Of a stretch of 42,448 bases of DNA, positions 8,668 to 17,077 are shown in pieces; position 1 is the stretch's first letter, and each line of letters opens with the position of its first letter. The DNA is from an uncultured bacterium (GTDB lineage Bacteria; Muiribacteriota; Ozemobacteria; Ozemobacterales; Ozemobacteraceae). The position numbers were made by a program, and so were the translations under genes. Below the pieces are notes generated by a model. That model did no database searches, was not told where the DNA came from, and saw only the letters and a program-made list of their open reading frames with translations. Where the stretch lies: positions 1 through 42,448 of the forward strand of contig ONIU01000015.1 in assembly GCA_900317935.1 (NCBI GenBank). Reading direction: 5' to 3'.

Positions 8668-9418
8668 AAATGTTTTGATAAAATTTGATTCAATTCATAA
8701 GGAATACGGCGATTTCACAGCAGTAAAAGAAATCAACCTTGAAATTTCAAAGGGTGAATTGTTTGGGTTCCTTGGTCCTAACGGGGCTGGTAAAACTACC
8801 ATGATTCGTATGCTTACAGGTATTATCAGACCTACATCTGGAACCATTACAATTGGAGGATACAACTTATATAAAGAACCTATAAAAGCAAAGTCTTTAA
8901 TTGGTTATGTTCCTGACAGACCATATCTGTATGAAAAGCTTTCTCCAGTTGAGTATTTCGATTTTATGGGTGGATTATATAATGTTCCTAAAGAAAGAGT
9001 GAAAGAAATATCTGAAAAAATGCTGAAGCTTTTCGATCTTTGGGATAAAAGAGACGAGCTGATAGAAAGTTTCTCTCATGGAATGAAACAGAAAACAGCT
9101 ATGATTGCTGCAATTCTTCATGACCCAGAAATACTGGTGGTTGACGAACCTACTGTAGGCTTGGATCCTAGAAGTATAAAGCTTGTTAAGGAATATTTTA
9201 AACATTTGACAGATGAAGGTAAAACACTATTTCTTACAACTCATACATTGTCTGTTGCTGAAGACCTTTGTCAGCGTATTGCTATTATAAGACACGGAGA
9301 AATAGTAGCCCTTGGAAGTCTCAAAGATTTGCAAGAACAGGCAAAAATGCCTGGGAATGATCTTGAATCAGTATTCTTAAAATTAACAGAGGAAGAACAG
9401 GAAGATGCTAAGCCCTAA
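8654..9418 (+). CDS. ABC exporter ATP-binding protein
   Basis: The 254-residue nucleotide-binding domain has Walker A GPNGAGKT (41-48), the signature region SFSHGMKQK (about 139-147, replacing LSGGQ, as is common in ABC-2 exporters), Walker B ILVVDEP, D-loop GLDPRS, and switch His in TTHTLSVAE. It energises the permease encoded just upstream. The acidic C-terminal tail (LTEEEQEDAKP) is ordinary for this class. Confidence 0.95.
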   Translation: MSQNENVLIKFDSIHKEYGDFTAVKEINLEISKGELFGFLGPNGAGKTTMIRMLTGIIRPTSGTITIGGYNLYKEPIKAKSLIGYVPDRPYLYEKLSPVEYFDFMGGLYNVPKERVKEISEKMLKLFDLWDKRDELIESFSHGMKQKTAMIAAILHDPEILVVDEPTVGLDPRSIKLVKEYFKHLTDEGKTLFLTTHTLSVAEDLCQRIAIIRHGEIVALGSLKDLQEQAKMPGNDLESVFLKLTEEEQEDAKP

Positions 9419-9458
9419 GTTCTTGCATCTTGAATCTTATATCTTAAATCTTACATAA
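9419..9458. repeat. Short ATCTT-type intergenic repeat
   Basis: The 40 bases between the ABC ATPase and sigma factor genes are built from variants of (A/T)ATCTTA. The reverse complement of the same phrase appears at 17018-17042. No clear ribosome binding site for the sigma factor gene is visible here. Confidence 0.5.
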
Positions 9459-10799
9459 ATGTATTGTTTCGAATCTAAGAACTGTAATAATTTAGATTGC
9501 CCTGTCAGAAGGCTAAAAGAGCCTCGCTGCTGGGAGTTCTTTAAAAAAAATGCATCAACTGATGCTGAATACGAAAAAAGAGCAGTTCAATGTGAAAAAT
9601 GCAATTATAAATTAGGTTGGGAAATAGGTTTAATTTCAGACGATAATTTTAAAGATTCAGAACACATTTTTATTGATGAATTAATACCTGAAAGCACAGA
9701 ATCTTCTTCTTCCAAAGAGTTAATAACAGCAAATAAAGAAAAGCGCTTTTGTTATGAAATAATGGATTGTCATAATGCTCTTTGTCCAGTACGTGAGCAG
9801 CAGATAATAAGATGTTTTAAATTCTTTCAACCGCGTTCAGCTAAAGAAAAAGAAAAGATAACCTGTTGTAGCAGAACCTGTGATAAATGTTTTTATAAAA
9901 CCGGGTGGGATATAGGCACTATCAGTGAAAGCAATTTTACAGATATAATCGAGAAGAAGAAGAACAAATTACAAAGTTCAGTTAAGTATAAAAAAGATCT
10001 TATAGTAAATATTTATATGGCTGAGCTTGCTAAAAAGCCTCTTAGTCATGATGAAGAAATTGCATTGGCGAAAAAAATTGCCGGTGATAAAGAAGCTTCA
10101 GAAATCTTTTTAATGGCTAACCTGAAGCTGGTTACAAAAATCGCACAGAAATTTACTTCCAAAATGCCTTTTATGGATTTGATTCAAGAAGGTAATATCG
10201 GTCTGATAAAAGCTATTTCAAAATTTGATTACAGATTAGGTTATAAGTTCTCTACTTATGCTTCTTACTGGATAAAATACTATATGCAGAAAGCTGTATC
10301 TGAACAGGCTTCATCAATTTCTATTCCTTGTCATTTAATTGCTGTAGCAAACAAGATTAAACGGCATATTCATAAATTTGAAGAAGAATTGTCCAGACCT
10401 CCAACTCTTGCTGAATTGTCTAATATACTAGGCTTGGAAGAAGAGAAAATCGTTAATATTCTTAATGTTACCAAGACTCCCGTTTCTATTTATTCCAAAG
10501 TGTCCAATGGTGAAGACGACGAAGAAACTATAGAATATTATTTAGAAGATAAGCAAAGCCTTACTCCAGAAGAAACCTATTTTGAAAAACAGAAAATTCT
10601 GGCTGTAAAAGAGGCTCTTAACTCCCTAGATGATAGGCAGCGTTATATAATTGTGAATTTTTACGGAATAGACTGCGAAGAAATATCCTTAGCAGAAATT
10701 GGACGCAGATTAAATATATCTAGAGAACGCGTTAGACAAATACTATTCGTTTCTTTGAAAAAGCTTTCTCAACAGTCTTCTATTATTTCTCTGAAATAG
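9459..10799 (+). CDS. Sigma-70 factor with duplicated N-terminal Cys-rich modules
   Basis: The 446-residue protein has two parts. Residues 1-164 hold two copies of a Cys module with identical spacing (C3, C9, C14, C24, C45, C48 and C98, C104, C109, C119, C141, C144), each ending in a YK.GW(E/D)IG.IS..NF phrase. The pattern resembles the CW-type zinc-binding modules seen in sensory proteins. Residues about 180-440 are a group 2/3-like sigma-70: region 1.2 (YMAELAKKPLSHDEEIALA), region 2 (FMDLIQEGNIGLIKAISKFD to YWIKYYMQKAV), region 3 (RPPTLAELSNILGLEEEKI) and region 4 with the helix-turn-helix (LAEIGRRLNISRERVRQI). No region 1.1 is present. A metal- or redox-controlled alternative sigma factor is inferred. 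The gene has a weak ribosome binding site. Confidence 0.9.
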   Translation: MYCFESKNCNNLDCPVRRLKEPRCWEFFKKNASTDAEYEKRAVQCEKCNYKLGWEIGLISDDNFKDSEHIFIDELIPESTESSSSKELITANKEKRFCYEIMDCHNALCPVREQQIIRCFKFFQPRSAKEKEKITCCSRTCDKCFYKTGWDIGTISESNFTDIIEKKKNKLQSSVKYKKDLIVNIYMAELAKKPLSHDEEIALAKKIAGDKEASEIFLMANLKLVTKIAQKFTSKMPFMDLIQEGNIGLIKAISKFDYRLGYKFSTYASYWIKYYMQKAVSEQASSISIPCHLIAVANKIKRHIHKFEEELSRPPTLAELSNILGLEEEKIVNILNVTKTPVSIYSKVSNGEDDEETIEYYLEDKQSLTPEETYFEKQKILAVKEALNSLDDRQRYIIVNFYGIDCEEISLAEIGRRLNISRERVRQILFVSLKKLSQQSSIISLK

Positions 10800-10820
10800 C
10801 TCTAATATTTATAACTAAAA

Positions 10821-10921
10821 TCACAGGCGACATCAGTCGCCGACTCACAGATTGCAAAAGCAATCGTCCCACAACAAAGTATCCCATTTAATTCGGTTTT
10901 CAGTTATCAGTTACCTGATAA
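10821..10921. repeat. Three consecutive hairpins plus a CGTCCCACAAC repeat
   Basis: Between the convergent sigma factor and amidohydrolase genes lie three small perfect hairpins: GGCGAC/GTCGCC (10826-10841), GATTGC/GCAATC (about 10850-10865) and TTATCAG/CTGATAA (10904-10921). The phrase CGTCCCACAACAAAGTATCC (from 10865) matches 38203-38224 with two differences. None has a T tract, so these are repeats or weak structures rather than standard terminators. Confidence 0.55.
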
Positions 10922-10933
10922 TTGGCAACCGGT

Positions 10934-12169
10934 TTAATCTTCTTCCAGAACGTCAAAGAATGGGAAAACTATTTCTTTATCAAGCTTGTTGCATATGCGT
11001 TCTATCAACTGAACCGGGCGACCGAAAAGCAGTTTTGTCGCTCCATTGAGTTTGACTTCAGAATAACGGCTGAAATCAACTGAAGTTCGCCTGAATTCAT
11101 CATTCCCAACAATCATATTGCCCTTGTGAATAACCATTGAGTAATCTTCAGGCATTAAATTCATAAAGTTTTCAAATGGGTCATCACCATTATCTTCAAA
11201 GACAATAAAATCAGAGCGTTTACCAGGAACCAGCGAACCAACTTCTTTTTCTATTCCAAAAATCTGTGCTGCATCTATGGTCGCCATTTTTATCAGATCT
11301 TTCGCTGTAATGCTGTTGTTAAGAAAATCAGCAGAATACTTTCTTGCAGCACTGAATGCAGTGTGCATGTTAGAAGAACCAGTATTTGAACTGTCTGTAC
11401 CTAAGCAGACTTTTATTCCTAATTCTAAGATTCTTTTTATATCAGGTTGAGCTCCAAATATTCTTTCACAGGATTCGGGAATCCAGACAATAGATGACTT
11501 CTTACTAGCAATAAGTTGTAAGTCGGAATCCTTAAGATAACAGCAATCAACAAGAACAGTATTTTTTGAAAGTGCATCTATCTTGTTTAAATAGTCAATT
11601 TCTTCACTAATTTCTTTGCATTTTCCTTCCCCCGCATGAATAATAAATGGAAGTATACCCTGCGTGTTGCGATACTGTTCAACAATGTTTGAACACCAGT
11701 GCAGTCGCTTATCTGATACGGAATGTGCCTGATAAAAATACTTTAAAAGTGAGGCAAGTTCATGGTCTGTAAAAGTTCCGGAAACTTCTGAAGGATAGTG
11801 GTCAACTATAGTGGTTGCACCTGAAATAACATTTTTATACATTCCTACTATATATAAATCTGAAGCGGAAAGCTTTTGCTGAAGTTTATAATCAGGCTCT
11901 GAATGTATTGAATTTTCCCATTCAAACCAGTTATCTACAGGCATTTGGCCAAAAGAACGCCAGGAAGTGTCTATTAAATGGTCGTGACCATTTATTAATC
12001 CTGGGAAAACAACCTGACCTTCAAGATTGATTTCTGTTTCAACAGGTTTTAGTGGAATCTGTTCTGGTTCTAATAAGTCATATATTATATCATCCTGAAT
12101 CAGAATACTTTGCTTCTTAAAAGTGAAATCAGGTTGCAATACAAGACCATTTTTCAGAAGTTTAAACAT
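10934..12169 (-). CDS. Amidohydrolase-superfamily enzyme with an altered metal site
   Basis: The 411-residue product has the SsnA/chlorohydrolase-type layout: N-terminal beta sandwich, NGHDHL (His62, His64), FIIHAGEG (His178) and LGTDSSNTG (Asp259), then the C-terminal sandwich with GSLVPGKRSDFIVF. In the family, a further His normally occurs between His178 and Asp259 in an LxHxxxL phrase; here the aligned phrase is LVDCCYL, with Asp208 in that place. Whether it binds one or no metal, and its substrate, cannot be read. The gene starts 11 bases after the PocR gene, with AAGGAT as ribosome binding site, in one operon with it and the acyltransferase. Confidence 0.85.
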   Translation of the reverse strand: MFKLLKNGLVLQPDFTFKKQSILIQDDIIYDLLEPEQIPLKPVETEINLEGQVVFPGLINGHDHLIDTSWRSFGQMPVDNWFEWENSIHSEPDYKLQQKLSASDLYIVGMYKNVISGATTIVDHYPSEVSGTFTDHELASLLKYFYQAHSVSDKRLHWCSNIVEQYRNTQGILPFIIHAGEGKCKEISEEIDYLNKIDALSKNTVLVDCCYLKDSDLQLIASKKSSIVWIPESCERIFGAQPDIKRILELGIKVCLGTDSSNTGSSNMHTAFSAARKYSADFLNNSITAKDLIKMATIDAAQIFGIEKEVGSLVPGKRSDFIVFEDNGDDPFENFMNLMPEDYSMVIHKGNMIVGNDEFRRTSVDFSRYSEVKLNGATKLLFGRPVQLIERICNKLDKEIVFPFFDVLEED

Positions 12170-12180
12170 TAACTATATCC

Positions 12181-12825
12181 TTAGAATTTTCCAAATTCTG
12201 GCGCTTTCTTTTTAATTTCTTTCAGAAGAACATTCCATGGTTTATCTGCTATCGCTATTTCTACAAAATGCTGAGCTATTTCTTCCAGATATGAAAGAAA
12301 TCTCGGTCGCTGTTTATCGGAATCCAAAGTTTTTACTTTTTCAAAAGACTTGTTGAATTCTTCTGTTTCTTCTAATCCTAGTTCTTTCGCTTTTTGAATG
12401 AATCTTTCTTTAAAATCTGAAACAGTATTACCTTCTGAAACTGGCAGAATCTGAGAGCCGATTAATGTTCCAACCATTTCTCCCCTGAATTCCAAAGGAA
12501 CGGCAAATATTAAAAAACCGCAATAACAAAGACATACGTATGGAACTTTTCTTTTTATAACCCTGTTTTCAATATTTTTGTAAACTTTACGGCATCTGAC
12601 GCAACCTGAATCTGTTCCTCTTATATAACTGCAAGGACCATAGAAATAATCTGTTTTGCAAACTACTTCGCCAGATGTTGAACGAAGTGAAAGGGGAATG
12701 CCTATAAGTTTTTCCATCTTTCTGAGAAGCTCTGCAACACGGCCAATTGAAAACTTAACTTTTGAATTGACTGTGTTTTCAGGTAGTTCTTCCTGTGGAA
12801 GATTTTTGTCTTTTTGTTCGGCCAT
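12181..12825 (-). CDS. PocR-domain sensory protein
   Basis: I start at the ATG at 12825 because an AGAGAGAAG sequence lies just upstream; a longer frame to 12876 has no such site. The 214-residue product is essentially a stand-alone PocR ligand-binding domain: SGEVVCKTDYFYGPC, SGCVRCRKVYKN, VCLCYCGFLIFAVPL and GTLIGSQIL are all recognisable. In known proteins PocR domains sense small ligands and are fused to AraC DNA-binding or kinase domains; none is present here. It is encoded between an acyltransferase and an amidohydrolase, so it may sense their substrate. Regulation by an unlinked partner is inferred. Confidence 0.85.
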   Translation of the reverse strand: MAEQKDKNLPQEELPENTVNSKVKFSIGRVAELLRKMEKLIGIPLSLRSTSGEVVCKTDYFYGPCSYIRGTDSGCVRCRKVYKNIENRVIKRKVPYVCLCYCGFLIFAVPLEFRGEMVGTLIGSQILPVSEGNTVSDFKERFIQKAKELGLEETEEFNKSFEKVKTLDSDKQRPRFLSYLEEIAQHFVEIAIADKPWNVLLKEIKKKAPEFGKF

Positions 12826-12856
12826 AATATAACTTCTCTCTGAAATATAATAGTTA

Positions 12857-13753
12857 TTACAAATAATAAGCGGCAATGCCTAATACTAATGAATTATACT
12901 TAGTTTCTGCATTATCTGCTCGAGATGGATGAATAACAGGAACAGAGGCTCCATATAGGAGTCCTCCCATATCTGCGTGAATGTAATGCTGTAATGATTT
13001 GTATAAAGCGTTCGCTGTTTCTATTCTTGGTGCTATAAACAAATCTGCATTGCCGTTCATTTTGCCTTTATACTTCTTTATTTGCGCAGATTTTGAACTT
13101 ACAGCCAAATCGAAAGCTACAGGGCCTTCTACGATTATATCTGTTCTTTCTGCAAATCTTTTTGAAACAGCTTCAGCTAATTTTGTAGACGGCATTTTGT
13201 CAGAAACTTTTTCGTTGGCTGCTAATAAGGCGGCCATAGGTGTTTTATCGCTTAATTTTTTAAATACTTTATAAGTATTTTCTATGATTTTGACCATAGT
13301 TTCTTCATCAGGAGCAATGTTTACTGCTGAATCTGTGAGTAACCCAAAGCTTTCTTTATCTGGAAGCTGGAAACAGGTTAAATGAGACATAAAACCATGT
13401 TCCAGACCATTCTGTTTATCTAAAACAGCTTTTATCAAGGAGGCTGATTGGCACATGCCCTTCATGATAATATCAGCATTACCTTTTTTTACTTCTTCTA
13501 CTGACTTTATTAGGGCTTCTTTTTCTGAGACAGCTTCTATAAGAGAAATCTTATCTGATTCACAGAGAGAACCAAATTCAGATTTTATTGCATTAGAAGA
13601 GCCGACTAATATTGCTCCGTTGATTATATTTTTGTCTAAGGCTTCTTTTAATGCTAATGCAACAGCTTTGTTAGCTGCTAAGGGTACAACAACTTTATGC
13701 TTAGTATTTCTAGGAAGCTTAGCTTCTAAATCTTGAAAAAATTTGCGTGCCAT
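12857..13753 (-). CDS. Phosphate acyltransferase, phosphate butyryltransferase type
   Basis: The start is set at 13753, where TAGGAGACGAGGG precedes ATG (MARKFFQDLE); the frame extends further upstream without a signal. The 298-residue length and motifs (NADIIMKGMCQSASLIKAVL, MAALLAANEK, DIIVEGPVAFDLAV, GKMNGNADLFIAPRIETANA) match the PTA/PTB family, which exchanges CoA for phosphate on acyl-CoA. The size and NADIIMKGM phrase favour the butyryl/branched-chain type over acetyl. No acyl-kinase gene, its usual neighbour, is seen. It leads the minus-strand operon. Confidence 0.9.
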   Translation of the reverse strand: MARKFFQDLEAKLPRNTKHKVVVPLAANKAVALALKEALDKNIINGAILVGSSNAIKSEFGSLCESDKISLIEAVSEKEALIKSVEEVKKGNADIIMKGMCQSASLIKAVLDKQNGLEHGFMSHLTCFQLPDKESFGLLTDSAVNIAPDEETMVKIIENTYKVFKKLSDKTPMAALLAANEKVSDKMPSTKLAEAVSKRFAERTDIIVEGPVAFDLAVSSKSAQIKKYKGKMNGNADLFIAPRIETANALYKSLQHYIHADMGGLLYGASVPVIHPSRADNAETKYNSLVLGIAAYYL

Positions 13754-13779
13754 CCCTCGTCTCCTAATATTAGTGTACC

Positions 13780-13809
13780 ATACTATCATTATAAATTGAA
13801 TCCTGTCAA
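13780..13809 (-). promoter_or_regulatory. Promoter of the acyltransferase operon
   Basis: On the minus strand a perfect -35 TTGACA (13809-13804) is followed after 18 bases by TAGTAT (13785-13780), ahead of the gene starting at 13753. A TATAAT is also nearby but only 10 bases from the -35. Confidence 0.5.
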
Positions 13810-13829
13810 GAAGTCGGAGAAAACAATCT

Positions 13830-13970
13830 GCCCTAGAATTAGCGATAAGTGGTAAGTGGTGGGTGAAGATCTGCCCCCAGCGCAGCGTTCCAATTACCCC
13901 AACGAGGCGTAGCCTCAAAACAGTTTCCCAGCAATTTTTTAAAAAACTCTGGGGGCGCATCTTTTGGAAA
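13830..13970. repeat. Structured intergenic repeat element
   Basis: This stretch between divergent genes is richer in G+C than its surroundings. It contains an imperfect inverted repeat (13867-13880 with 13949-13962, core CTGCCCCCAG/CTGGGGGC), an internal hairpin GAGGC-gta-GCCTC (13904-13916), and at about 13838-13866 the phrase GATAAGTGGTAAGTGGTGGG, which recurs in variant form at 15531-15555. The GAGGCGTAGCC phrase also recurs near 15577. No gene is seen. Confidence 0.6.
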
Positions 13971-13981
13971 AAAGACTGCCA

Positions 13982-14010
13982 TTGCCATTTAAAATAAGAA
14001 GTGATAAAAT
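13982..14010 (+). promoter_or_regulatory. Promoter TTGCCA-17-TAAAAT
   Basis: TTGCCA (13982-13987), a 17-base spacer and TAAAAT (14005-14010) with an extended TG precede the UXS-like gene at 14041. The TTGCCA -35 recurs at 38288 and, on the minus strand, at 40844. Confidence 0.65.
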
Positions 14011-14040
14011 ATTTGCCAACACAAGTGTAGGAGTAAATAA

Positions 14041-14967
14041 ATGCGAATAGTCGTAGCAGGTGGGGCAGGGTTCATTGGTTCCCACTTAACAGAAGAACTT
14101 TTAAAGCAAGGGCACCACGTTGTTGTAATTGATAATTTCATTACTGGTTCCCCTAAAAACCTAGAACACTTAAAGTCAGATAACTTATTTGTAATTAAAC
14201 ACGATATTACTCAGCCGATTTATCTAGGTGAAAAAGTTGATAGAATCTATCATTTAGCTTCTCCGGCCAGTCCAATCGACTACCAGAAACATCCGATACA
14301 GACTCTTAAGGTCGGCGCTCTTGGCACTCATAATATGCTTGGAATGGCTATGGCTCACAATGCTAGAATTCTTTTGTCTTCAACATCAGAAGTATACGGT
14401 GATCCTGAAGTTCACCCTCAGAGAGAAGATTATTGGGGTCATGTAAATCCCGTTGGTCCTAGAAGTTGCTATGACGAATCCAAACGCTTTGCAGAAGCTA
14501 TAGTCGTTGCATACCGCGATTACCATAATGTTGATACTCGAATAATACGTATATTCAATACATATGGTCCACGAATGAGATTAAACGACGGTCGCGTTGT
14601 TCCTGAATTTATCTCTCAGGTTTTAAAGGGAAAAGACATCACTATTTATGGCGATGGAACACAGACCAGAAGTTTCTGCTATGTTTCTGATTTGGTTAAA
14701 GGCATGATGGGCGTGATGGAAAGTTCTTATAAAGATCCGGTTAATCTTGGAAACCCATCTGAAATAACCATTAATGAATTTGCAGAAAAAATAATCAAGG
14801 TTTCTGGCATAAAAGTGAATAAAATAAATCTTCCTTTGCCGAAAGATGATCCGAAACGCAGAAAACCAGATATTACCAGAGCTAGAGAATTGTTGAAATG
14901 GGAACCTGTTGTTCCTTTGGAAGAAGGACTTAAAAAGACTATAGAATGGGCTAAACAAAATGTCTAA
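14041..14967 (+). CDS. UDP-glucuronate decarboxylase-like SDR enzyme
   Basis: This 308-residue extended short-chain dehydrogenase has the NAD-binding GGAGFIG (7-13), [10 protein letters not shown] and the catalytic YDESK (Tyr144, Lys148). The phrases [38 protein letters not shown] and [10 protein letters not shown] are characteristic of the UXS branch that converts UDP-glucuronate to UDP-xylose. It would supply a nucleotide sugar for envelope polysaccharide. GGAG lies ahead of the start, and the gene overlaps hpt by eight bases. Assignment to this branch is strong; exact product is inferred. Confidence 0.88.
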   Translation: MRIVVAGGAGFIGSHLTEELLKQGHHVVVIDNFITGSPKNLEHLKSDNLFVIKHDITQPIYLGEKVDRIYHLASPASPIDYQKHPIQTLKVGALGTHNMLGMAMAHNARILLSSTSEVYGDPEVHPQREDYWGHVNPVGPRSCYDESKRFAEAIVVAYRDYHNVDTRIIRIFNTYGPRMRLNDGRVVPEFISQVLKGKDITIYGDGTQTRSFCYVSDLVKGMMGVMESSYKDPVNLGNPSEITINEFAEKIIKVSGIKVNKINLPLPKDDPKRRKPDITRARELLKWEPVVPLEEGLKKTIEWAKQNV

Positions 14968-15511
14968 CATTGAATATTTAGATTACAGAATTGAAAAAGT
15001 ATTAATTACAGAAGAACAGATTAAAGAACGTATAAAAGAACTTGGTAAGCAGATTACCAAAGATTTTAAAGGGAAAGAACTTACGGTAGTCTCTATTCTT
15101 AGGGGTTCTTTTCTTTTCACCGCTGATTTGTGCAGAAGCATAGATTTGGACCAGAAGCTTGATTTTATGGCTGTGTCGAGTTATGGCAATGCGACAAAGA
15201 GTTCTGGGGTTGTAAAGGTTGAAAAAGACTTAGCAGAAAGTATTACTGGCAAAAATGTTTTGATTATTGAAGATATCATTGATACAGGCCTTACTCTTTC
15301 TCATGTCTTGAAGCTCTTAAAGACCAGAGAACCCGCAAGCATAAAAATATGCGTTCTCTGCAATAAGCCGTCTAATCTTCAGCAGCATGTTTCAGTCGAT
15401 TATTGCGGTTTTACAATCGGCGATGAATTCGTTGTCGGCTACGGGCTTGACCACAAAGGCTATTTGCGCAATCTACCATATATAGGAATTGTAAAACCAG
15501 AGTATCAGTAA
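14960..15511 (+). CDS. hpt: Hypoxanthine phosphoribosyltransferase
   Basis: The 183-residue protein has the type I phosphoribosyltransferase PRPP loop ([18 protein letters not shown], about 94-111), the [17 protein letters not shown] segment and the [19 protein letters not shown]-terminus characteristic of bacterial HPRT. It salvages hypoxanthine or guanine with PRPP. It overlaps the preceding nucleotide-sugar gene by eight bases and is probably translated with it; no functional link is obvious. Confidence 0.95.
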   Translation: MSNIEYLDYRIEKVLITEEQIKERIKELGKQITKDFKGKELTVVSILRGSFLFTADLCRSIDLDQKLDFMAVSSYGNATKSSGVVKVEKDLAESITGKNVLIIEDIIDTGLTLSHVLKLLKTREPASIKICVLCNKPSNLQQHVSVDYCGFTIGDEFVVGYGLDHKGYLRNLPYIGIVKPEYQ

Positions 15512-15659
15512 AGCCAAGCTTCGCTTGGCGTGATAGGTGGTAGGTGGTGAGTGATGGGCGGTCATACGTCATTGCGAGGCGTAGCCGTGGCAATCCAGAT
15601 TTTTAGAGTAACAAAACGACAGAGGAGCAGAGAAATAGGAATTAGAAGTGAGGTATTAA
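15512..15659. repeat. Intergenic repeat cluster
   Basis: The region holds a perfect 7-bp hairpin GCCAAGC-ttc-GCTTGGC (15513-15529) immediately after the hpt stop, then the GATAGGTGGTAGGTGGTGAG phrase related to 13838-13866, then CATTGCGAGGCGTAGCCGTG followed by GCAATCC. That last phrase is of a type often seen as dispersed intergenic repeats in diverse bacteria. A GAGG ribosome binding site for the next gene ends the region. Confidence 0.55.
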
Positions 15660-16325
15660 ATGAAAACATTTAAAGTAAACAATCTGGTTGCGGAACGTTA
15701 TATTGTTGGCCCTATTGAAGAAAATACCTATCTGGTATATGAAGAAAATGCAAAAGAAGCTTTTCTTGTTGATCCAGGCAGCAATTCAAAAGAAATTGCT
15801 GAACGCATAAAAGAGCTTAATTTTGAAAAGCTGACTATATTTTTAACTCACGGCCATGGCGACCATATTGCAGGTGTAGAATTCTTCAGAAGCAATTTCC
15901 CTAATGCCAAAGTTGCTATCAGTATTGAAGATTCTGGTTTGTTAAATGACCCTGATGAGAATTTGTCTTACTTTATAGATGAAGAAGTTACAATAAAACC
16001 TGCCGAAATCACTATAAAAGAAGGCGATACTTTTAAGACTGGTTCACATATGGGAATTGCCCGCCATGTTCCTGGTCATACAAGGGGCGGAATGGTTCTT
16101 ATATTTGATGAAATGGTTTTCTCAGGAGATACTCTATTTCGTGAGGGAGTAGGTCGCTCAGACTTTCCTGGCGGTGATGGAAAAGCATTGGTAGAGTCAA
16201 TTAAATCAAAGATTTTATCTTTGTCTGATCGTATTGTACTTCCAGGCCATGGCCCTGAAACCTCTATTGAAAGAGAAAAGACAAAGAACCCATTTTTTAG
16301 CGAAGACGCCTTCTGGGGCTTCTGA
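15660..16325 (+). CDS. MBL-fold metallohydrolase, glyoxalase II-like
   Basis: The 221-residue protein has the complete metal site of the family: THGHGDH (His64, His66, Asp68, His69), VPGHTRGG, FSGDTLFREGVGR (Asp ligand) and LPGHGPETSIEREK (last His). The short length and SGDTLFREGVGRSD phrase fit the YcbL-like hydroxyacylglutathione hydrolase branch, which acts on thioesters. The last part (KTKNPFF) is typical. A GAGG ribosome binding site precedes it. The gene follows hpt after a repeat-filled gap and may have its own promoter. Confidence 0.92.
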   Translation: MKTFKVNNLVAERYIVGPIEENTYLVYEENAKEAFLVDPGSNSKEIAERIKELNFEKLTIFLTHGHGDHIAGVEFFRSNFPNAKVAISIEDSGLLNDPDENLSYFIDEEVTIKPAEITIKEGDTFKTGSHMGIARHVPGHTRGGMVLIFDEMVFSGDTLFREGVGRSDFPGGDGKALVESIKSKILSLSDRIVLPGHGPETSIEREKTKNPFFSEDAFWGF

Positions 16326-16393
16326 GTTCATAGGCACCGAAGACCTGACTCCAGCAAGTTTAATTAAATAATAGACATAATAGGAAGTTAAAA

Positions 16394-17017
16394 ATGGATT
16401 ATTCTAATATAGATTACGATTCTACATTTGATATAATTGGTCTCCCTGAAAATTATATTAATAAATATGAAAACCTTAGAATACAAAATAATATTAAAGC
16501 GGCTTTTCTTTGTTTATTTCATGCTATAAAAGCATTCCCTTCTAATTATGAAATATCAAGTAAGTTATTTAATTTTTTATATGAGTTTAAAGAATATAAA
16601 GATCTTATTAAATTTAGCAGTTTTGTATTAGTTAATATTCAAAACCAAGTAAGAATTCAACAATGTTATGGGAATATAGGTATTGGCAACTATTTCCTGA
16701 ATAATTACAAAGAGGCTCTAGAAAACTTTGAAAAAGCAAAAGGAAGTAGTGGGATTTCTACAGAAATGCCTATAACTTATTACCAAGCAATTTGCTATGA
16801 AAAATATGGAGAATATGAAAAAGCATTAGAACTTTTAACAGAACTTTATAATAATTACTCCAATACTATTATGGAAGTAGATGAACTGAATAATTCCAGA
16901 GGATTTATAGCATATAGTCATTGCATTGATAATGAAACAATGACTATGATAACAGAAGCTATGAATCGAATAAGAACGTTGTTAAACAAAGATGTAATCT
17001 ACGAAATAACGATATAA
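16394..17017 (+). CDS. TPR-like hypothetical protein
   Basis: This 207-residue protein is clearly more AT-rich than its neighbours and rich in Asn, Tyr and Ile. It has TPR-like helical pairs: about 34-60, 94-118 (GNIGIGNYFLNNYKEALENF) and 126-150 (YYQAICYEKYGEYEKALELL). There is no signal peptide or membrane segment, so a cytoplasmic adaptor is likely. AGGAAG precedes the ATG. It stands alone, flanked on the right by repeats and a palindrome; its composition suggests it could have been acquired separately. Confidence 0.7.
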   Translation: MDYSNIDYDSTFDIIGLPENYINKYENLRIQNNIKAAFLCLFHAIKAFPSNYEISSKLFNFLYEFKEYKDLIKFSSFVLVNIQNQVRIQQCYGNIGIGNYFLNNYKEALENFEKAKGSSGISTEMPITYYQAICYEKYGEYEKALELLTELYNNYSNTIMEVDELNNSRGFIAYSHCIDNETMTMITEAMNRIRTLLNKDVIYEITI

Positions 17018-17077
17018 GATATAAGATAGAAGATTGAAGAGAGCAGAGAGCGGGCAGTTGCTTGTTCGACCTTATTC

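Noticed and set aside
10852..11049. Plus-strand frame of 65 codons overlapping the amidohydrolase end
   Set aside because: It lies over hairpin repeats and the end of a clear minus-strand gene, has no ribosome binding site and no protein-like pattern.
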